A stretch of DNA of 64,000 nucleotides from Salminus brasiliensis (lineage: Eukaryota; Chordata; Actinopteri; Characiformes; Bryconidae), in assembly GCF_030463535.1 (NCBI RefSeq), contig NC_132893.1, forward strand, positions 25,446,282 through 25,510,281, given 5' to 3'. The notes beneath the pieces are model-generated. The model saw only the letters and a program-made list of their open reading frames with translations. It was not told the origin of the DNA and made no database searches. This document shows positions 56,557-64,000 of this stretch, in pieces (the stretch's first letter is position 1; every line of letters begins with the position of its first letter). The translations under genes were made by a program, and so were the position numbers.

Positions 56557-57730
56557 AAAGGCAGTTGTTTCATCTATGCTGCTCTGAGACAATGCTACAT
56601 CTTCTCAAATCTCTTCATTTACATCACACACATCTTCCTTTCCACACCTAACAGTGATTTTGGCACTGACAGAAAACAGAAGAGCACTACACTTCTTGAA
56701 TCTTAACAAACGTGTTGCTGTTACAGGTCAACCTTATCACAGAGGTCACGCACAGTTTTGTATCACTGTATCACTCAGAGATGGGGTTCAGACTTTGGGC
56801 CTACATAATCATAAGACGACAGATGAGAGTCGTAAAGAAATTCATATAAACACTCGAATCATTCTAAGAACATCATTGAGAATCAACAAATTGTATTACT
56901 GAGTTGAGGTGATAAAGGTAATACTGGAACACCGTTTTTGTCTTAAACTGCAGTGAAAATGCATTGACCATTTTTACTGAGCAATTCTATTTTGACAAGG
57001 CTGCCAAAATAGTAGGAATAAGATTAATATTTCAAATGGACTTTGCTTATTAAAGCCGAGAGGAACTTTGTTTAGAAATAAAACAACTGACATGACTTTT
57101 TATGAGGGTAAAATTAAAGATTAGAATAAAGTAAATAGGACTTCCAACAATGTTTTCATTCCAAACACCAGGATCATCAACATTATAAATGCCAGCCAAA
57201 CATACAACACTTTATAATTATATAAAGATATTTTAAGGCTTACAATATTAGGTTCTGCACTCTTCAAGCTAGAATAACGTATTCTAGTCAGGTTTAGATA
57301 ACGTTATGAATAACCGCAACATTCGATTGGTAAAAAGCAACAAAGTTAATGAGTCTCTGTTTAAAAAATAATAATTAAAAGCAAAAGAGTAAAATGCATC
57401 TCTCTTCTTCCAAAAGCACTTGCGCTGGAGCAGTATACATGTCCTTTGGTAACAGAATATCACGTATTTACTCTATTTACACTGCACAACTTGTGCTTTA
57501 AAAAAGGGCCAACAACAACCAAAGGGGACCAAACGAGAGACAGAAACAACACAAACATTTACAAATGTTAACGGTTGTAAATATTTCATAGGGTTAGCCA
57601 GCCCTCTTCTTTTCTCTCCCTGAGGGATTTCTGCCTCTGTACTGAAAATCTTCTGTGAGGAACTGGGGTTAAAAATTGTAAAGACTAACACAGATTTGGC
57701 CTAACTTTCATGCATTTGTAAAAAAGCCAA

Positions 57731-57736
57731 TTTATT
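57731..57736 (-). terminator. prrc1: Candidate prrc1 polyadenylation signal, intermediate
   Basis: AATAAA on the minus strand about 1.37 kb below the prrc1 stop. Confidence 0.3.
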
Positions 57737-57895
57737 AATAAGGCTCTTTTGAAATGCTCCTGTATGTGAGAGGGTTTTGGAGAATGATATAAATCTGGGT
57801 TTGAAGTGCAGCACTATGTTCAGTACATGTCCCAAAACACTAATTTTCTTTTAGTTGTCAAGTTTCTCCAAAGCTTTTTGAAGAACTTAAGACAC

Positions 57896-57901
57896 TTTAT
57901 T
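57896..57901 (-). terminator. prrc1: Candidate proximal prrc1 polyadenylation signal
   Basis: The first AATAAA I see on the minus strand below the prrc1 stop, about 1.2 kb from it. Confidence 0.35.
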
Positions 57902-58146
57902 CCAAATCGTCCTGAGCTCAGAAGTTCACCGGATATTTCTGACACTTGATGTGATTAATAGTCTGTAGTAACAAAGGCCTACACAGCGGGATAGGCTATA
58001 AATAGGTGTCTGCATGACACACATCAGGGTAGGACCAGTGACGTGTTAATCAGTAATTGAGAAATGATTTGAATTCACTCTTTTACAACAGCTATAAAAC
58101 CAATCAAATAAAGTCAGCAAAATCTCATAATTCTTCAGTTTTGTAC

Positions 58147-58147
<1 letters not shown>

Positions 58148-58183
<36 letters not shown>

Positions 58184-58194
58184 AATAATAATAA
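58148..58194. repeat. (ATT)n followed by (AAT)n, self-complementary
   Basis: About eleven ATT units run directly into about five AAT units, so the tract can form a hairpin in DNA or in the prrc1 3' UTR RNA. Confidence 0.9.
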
Positions 58195-58379
58195 CAGCAG
58201 GGCATTGCCTAATAATACCTTGTACCGGTATCTTTTATCCAGTATCTTCACTGGAATGTCTGGAATCTGCACTGGAATTTTAGGACGATATGCAATATTG
58301 TGCAGTGGGCTTAGCTTGGCCCAAAGCTGGTCAAGCATTGTATTCGTTTTCTAAATGGTGAACATATTTACTCAATATC

Positions 58380-58391
58380 GCCCTCTAGTGG
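58380..58391 (-). promoter_or_regulatory. CTCF-like motif
   Basis: The minus strand reads CCACTAGAGGGC, a full match to the core CCASYAGRKGGC, in the same orientation as the match at 15773-15784. Confidence 0.35.
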
Positions 58392-59104
58392 AAACTTCTG
58401 AATGCCTAGAATACCTCTCAATCCTTCCAGAAGTTGTTACACTACTATACATATCGTCACTGTCGTGCAAAAACCTTGCATTTTCTTATACTTTCAATGA
58501 AACCCATTTAAAAATATCTCTGAGGAACGCCAAAGATGAATTTGAAAAGTATGAGCTTGAAGAACTTAAAATTGTAACAATTGTAAAATTTGTAAAGAAA
58601 TCTTACATCAAGAAGGTTCTTCACACACACACACTCTCACAATCTTAATTTTAAATATGGTTCTTTATGGAACCAAAGGTTCCAAGTCTAAATTGGGAGC
58701 ATTCATATTCATATTGGTCTACTCATCATGTAAAGAACTACTCAACAAATACTAAGGTACAAGGATTTTGCACAACAGCAGCATTACAGGAAACAGCTTT
58801 TACACACATGCATGAAAGAAGGACCAAACTTGCTCAGATGTTTTGAGCACAGACTGATTTTCATCAAGAACACTACAGGCAATGAACTACACATTTTCTT
58901 TTACATTTTGATTTGATTTGTTGTCCTTCAGTCAGTGAACCTACAAAAACCCCAGAAAAATTGGACACGATTTAAAATGTACTAGATACGGACGGACACA
59001 TCCTCTGAAGGACAGATGGGAAGCAAGTTCCTGTTGGCTGCCTGGCGTGCCATTCTGATGGGCAGTGACCCTGCTTTGAGGGGAGATGGGGCATTTAGGT
59101 GAAC

Positions 59105-59314
<210 letters not shown>

Positions 59315-60184
59315 CTACAGGGTCACATTGAACAGACACAGGATGTCAGTTTATAATCACAAACCCAGAGGAGCAAAATAAAGCAGGAGAATGGCAAAGA
59401 TGCCTATTGATACATATTGTCACGTTCACGCACAAATGTAAAAACATTTATTTATTGAAGTCATTTTGGAGCATTTCTATTGACAATGTAAATAACAATA
59501 GATTCAAATATGTCAGAGAGAAAAAATGTTTTTGCCTGACCGTGATTACATAACCCCTTGGTAAGTCCTTTAAAGTGCATAACACAAGTGCACTTATTTT
59601 TTCAATTATCCAACCAATCACTGAGCGAGTGTCTTATCAGAGACCTACTAAATTTTCTCACCAAGTCAATCTTTATACAACATATTTTTTTCCCCCTTGT
59701 CAAGAGACAATCATCGCATTTCTGCGTTCATTAACGTTCATTAAATAGTAGCGTTTAACGGCTTGGGGTCAAGCAAGTACCCTTTCTTAAATACACCAAT
59801 AATTCAACCAAACACCCCTAACAGAGTTTCCATTTAATCATTAAGCTCAGTAAGTTTAAGTCAGTCCATTCAGAGATGTGGTATTAACATAAATGAACGG
59901 TCTACTCTGTGTCTGCTTTGAAACATCTCGCCACGAGCGGATTCCTGATAACTGTTTTCACACATTCACAGTTGAGCTCTGAACATTTGTGCATCGTCTG
60001 ATAAAAACGTTTCCTTTATCCATGGTGGAGGGACTTCCGGACATGTTAGCTACACTTCTGTTGGCTGTGCCGCAGCCCAACGAAGATTATTTAAGGAAAA
60101 AAAGTGTTCTGTTAAACAGAGAAGGCGAAAGTTTAACAATGTTACTAAAGGTCTATTTCATTTCACCTGCTCTTACATTCATGT

Positions 60185-60248
60185 GCGGGTATAGCTCAGT
60201 TGTAGATCATTTGACTACTGGTCTCCAGTTCAAATCTGGATGCCCCCT
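60185..60248 (+). pseudogene. Truncated tRNA-Cys-like sequence
   Basis: GCGGGTATAGCTCAGTTGTA then GATCATTTGACT matches the 5' half of a vertebrate tRNA-Cys, and CCAGTTCAAATCTGGATGCC then CCC matches the T arm and acceptor end. About a dozen bases covering most of the anticodon arm and variable loop are missing, so it cannot fold as a working tRNA. A and B boxes are still recognisable. Confidence 0.75.
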
Positions 60249-60279
60249 TTTTAAATAGCATTTGTCCTCATCTTTATAG

Positions 60280-60560
60280 TGCATGTCACACGGAAGACTG
60301 GGGTTTGATGCCACAACAGGGGGGCTTTATAGATCGGACGGCCATAGGGCAAGTTGAATGAAGTATAGAAGCGAGAAGAAACAACACTTCCTCCTCCATC
60401 AACTTTCACGCCTGTGGTGCCCTTAAGTAAGGCACCTTACCCCCAGCTGCTCCCCAGCCACTGGAGAGGTGGCTGCCCATCGCTCTGATGGGTGTTGTTA
60501 CTGCCGTGAATGGGTTTAACGCAGAGGTTCGAGAAGCTTGGAGCCGGAATGTCGCTAACT
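60280..60560 (+). mobile_element. tRNA-derived SINE, degenerate copy
   Basis: TGGGGTTTGATGCCAC resembles a decayed B box. Then CCCTTAAGTAAGGCACCTTA, CAGCTGCTCCCCAGCC, GGTGGCTGCCCATCGCTC and GTGAATGGGTTTAACGCAGA follow the body and tail order of the copies at 1440 and 56086. It lies in a prrc1 intron, antisense to the gene. Confidence 0.65.
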
Positions 60561-61284
60561 GAATCAGCTGGGTTAAATTCTGGTGTACTGTAATAGCTTT
60601 AAAGTCTCTTTAATAGCTTTAAAGTGCCCAATTCTCCTTTTTTTTTAAAAATGTGCGCACACACAGACTTGACCTGCAAAAATCACATTATTCAATTAAA
60701 ATTGTCATTTGTCAAACTAACTTTTTAAAGCCCTAATTTAATTACATGCTTCAGACAGCTTACAGGAGCTGATATCCTAAAATAGTGGCAAGCCAAACAT
60801 TTTCTTGGTGATTCTAAAAATATTTCATAAATATTATACAACATTAATGTGAACTGAATGCGTAAAGGGACATCCACTCCTTATAAGAAGCTTGCAGTCA
60901 GTGTTGGAGTAAAGGAATGGCTATGTAAAGTAACTCTGGGATCTAATCACCTAAAATTCACAACTTATACAAAATTTGAGAGCTTGAAAAGACAAATTGT
61001 CTTTTAATTGCTGAGTCCCTGGACAGTTTGGCAGGCAGATTTCCAAACATGGTGCATTAAGCAAAGCTACATGGCAGTTCAAACGAAAGACTCAGCTACT
61101 CAGGCAGAGCTGTCAGCGACACAGCTGTGGCCGACATCACTACTCAATATGACAAGCCTGTGATATTTCTGGCCTTGCAGTTTAACACTTTTATACGGTG
61201 TCAAACAGCTTTTGTGTAATGTATGGTTTAATTAAAGACAGTCATCCGAAGTGGAGCAGCGGCAGCACGAGAAATACATCTTAC

Positions 61285-61387
61285 CTGTTGTACGTATTCC
61301 AGAGCCACAGGAGTAGCCTGAGTGAAAGTCTCGATGTGAACGCCATTGCCAGGGTCATCCAAAATTAGACAGCCAATGTCAAACCAC
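61285..61387 (-). CDS. prrc1: prrc1, penultimate coding exon
   Basis: The 103-nt exon follows a CTAG acceptor and ends CAG|GTAAGA. The first base completes a lysine codon split with the previous exon, giving K-WFDIGC. The encoded segment runs WFDIGCLILDDPGNGVHIET and FTQATPVALEYVQQ, a conserved part of the C-terminal NTP-phosphatase-like domain. Phases 2 (entry) and 0 (exit) agree with both neighbours. Confidence 0.95.
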
Positions 61388-62948
<1,561 letters not shown>

Positions 62949-63047
62949 TCAGATTATTCAAGTACACTGACAAAAAATCTCTTCTGTCAAGGTTCTTTTC
63001 TAAAGGAACTTTCAGAAAACATCACAACTGTGATGAGAGTCGCTCTA

Positions 63048-63173
<126 letters not shown>

Positions 63174-63285
63174 CTAAAAAGGGGATAGAAAAGGGCGGGG
63201 GGGATTCAGCAGTTTAAGAAAAACAAATACCTAAAAATTAGTTTTCGTCTTTTGTTTTTCTACACTTAACTAAGTGACCCACTAC

Positions 63286-63431
63286 CTTAATGAAGCCCCA
63301 TAATCCTCCTCCAGACACATTCTCTGGGACGATTCTGGGATCTTCATGGTCCTCTGGGAAGGTAATGGGGGAGGCCACCTCCAGGCCACCTGACATCACT
63401 GGCTGTTGCATCATTGGGTTTGTAACCACAC
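63286..63431 (-). CDS. prrc1: prrc1, internal coding exon, the most upstream in the window
   Basis: The 146-nt exon follows a CTTTAG acceptor and ends ATTAAG|GTAGTG. Its first two bases complete a codon from an exon beyond the window. It encodes VVTNPMMQQPVMSGGLEVAS, PITFPEDHEDPRIVPENVSG and GGLWGFIK, matching PRRC1. The six exons together encode about 275 residues; human PRRC1 is about 445, so roughly the N-terminal 170, including the proline-rich part, lies off the right edge. Confidence 0.94.
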
Positions 63432-64000
63432 CTAAAGATATAATTTACAACCATATGAATATCAGGTTTAAGCAAACATCTGTACAGTAAATGTGACACC
63501 AATGTATCTGTTCAAGGCATTTTTGACTTTGTGAGCAGCCTTAATGAAATGCTTTACAGAACTTTTGAATGTCCTTCACATGCCAGCTTTCTGTGGCTAT
63601 TCATTTTGACAGTTCTCTCCTGTAGCGCACAAATAAATTGCGGGCGTTTCAGAACAGGGGTGGTGGCAGGCAGCTCCCTGCCCTGCTGATGAGAGTGGCT
63701 CAGAGCTGACAGCTCTGCTTGGCTGAAATTGGTAGGCTTAGTTCCACTGCCCTCCACTCAGTCATTCAGATAATAGCGTCCAATTTAGCTCTCCTGACCC
63801 TGTGGTTTCCGCATCACACCACCCAACTCTGGCTAAACTACAAATTAACAATATCATTCATTGCCTGTGGCTTGTAATACTCTGTTTTAACTCCACTTGT
63901 TTTAATGGAAACAGAGTGATAATTTATACCGAATTGTTTCATAAGACGCTCAGTGAATCACAGAATCATTTACACTGCTGGAAACCAGACGTTCATATTG
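63432..64000 (-). other. prrc1: prrc1 intron, incomplete
   Basis: Sequence upstream of the 63286-63431 exon. I see no further prrc1 exon before the window edge; the open frame at 63554-63757 shows no PRRC1 similarity. Confidence 0.7.

Larger units (their letters stand above)
56557..59104 (-). other. prrc1: Probable prrc1 3' UTR
   Basis: Transposon-poor AT-rich DNA directly downstream of the prrc1 stop. It includes an (ATT)n/(AAT)n hairpin at 58148-58194 and a CTCF-like motif at 58380-58391. How much is transcribed depends on which polyadenylation signal is used. Confidence 0.4.
59315..61284 (-). other. prrc1: prrc1 intron holding a SINE and a tRNA-like pseudogene
   Basis: Bounded by a GTAAGA donor (61284 side) and a TAG acceptor (59316-59315). 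Contains the tRNA-Cys-like sequence at 60185 and the SINE at 60280; the rest is unique AT-rich DNA. Confidence 0.85.

Overview
The window is a piece of a vertebrate chromosome, almost certainly from a teleost fish. Coding DNA is sparse and split by introns with GT/AG junctions. The intergenic DNA is AT-rich and full of microsatellites, Tc1-like transposon remains, TA-flanked MITEs and tRNA-derived SINEs typical of fish. I cannot fix the species; the repeat mix would fit an otophysan (catfish, characin or carp relative), but that is a guess.

Three protein genes are recognisable, all on the minus strand. At the left edge (1-394) is the first coding exon of slc12a2 (NKCC1, the Na-K-2Cl cotransporter), with its CpG-rich 5' UTR and likely promoter extending to about 1.2 kb. 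At 20.07-20.40 kb is the coding exon of ctxn3 (cortexin 3), a small single-pass membrane protein. At 59.1-63.43 kb are the last six coding exons of prrc1; its 5' part lies beyond the right edge. From memory, the order prrc1, ctxn3, slc12a2, all on one strand, is also that of human 5q23, so the block looks like old conserved synteny. The genes are neighbours, not an operon; nothing suggests a joint biochemical function.

Between slc12a2 and ctxn3 (1.2-19.4 kb) I see a SINE, MITE copies, a Tc1 remnant, a diverged repeat cluster and one CTCF-like motif. Upstream of the ctxn3 coding exon (20.4-28.5 kb) the sequence is mostly unique and may be intron. It leads to a second CpG-rich block at 28.6-29.4 kb with four CCAAT boxes read on the minus strand, the best candidate for the ctxn3 promoter and first non-coding exon. 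From 29.4 to about 56.5 kb is intergenic DNA holding a 790-bp, 15-mer minisatellite, long GA tracts, a Tc1 element broken by two later insertions, a foldback-like inverted repeat with arms of about 200 bp, and several AT-rich unique stretches that could be conserved regulatory elements. The prrc1 3' UTR probably fills part of 56.5-59.1 kb.

I found no convincing new biological system. The best leads are the CCAAT-box CpG island, the three staggered uORFs in the probable slc12a2 leader, the foldback element, the higher-order minisatellite and the nested transposons. All positions and motif matches were read by eye, so repeat boundaries are approximate, usually to within 10-30 bp.
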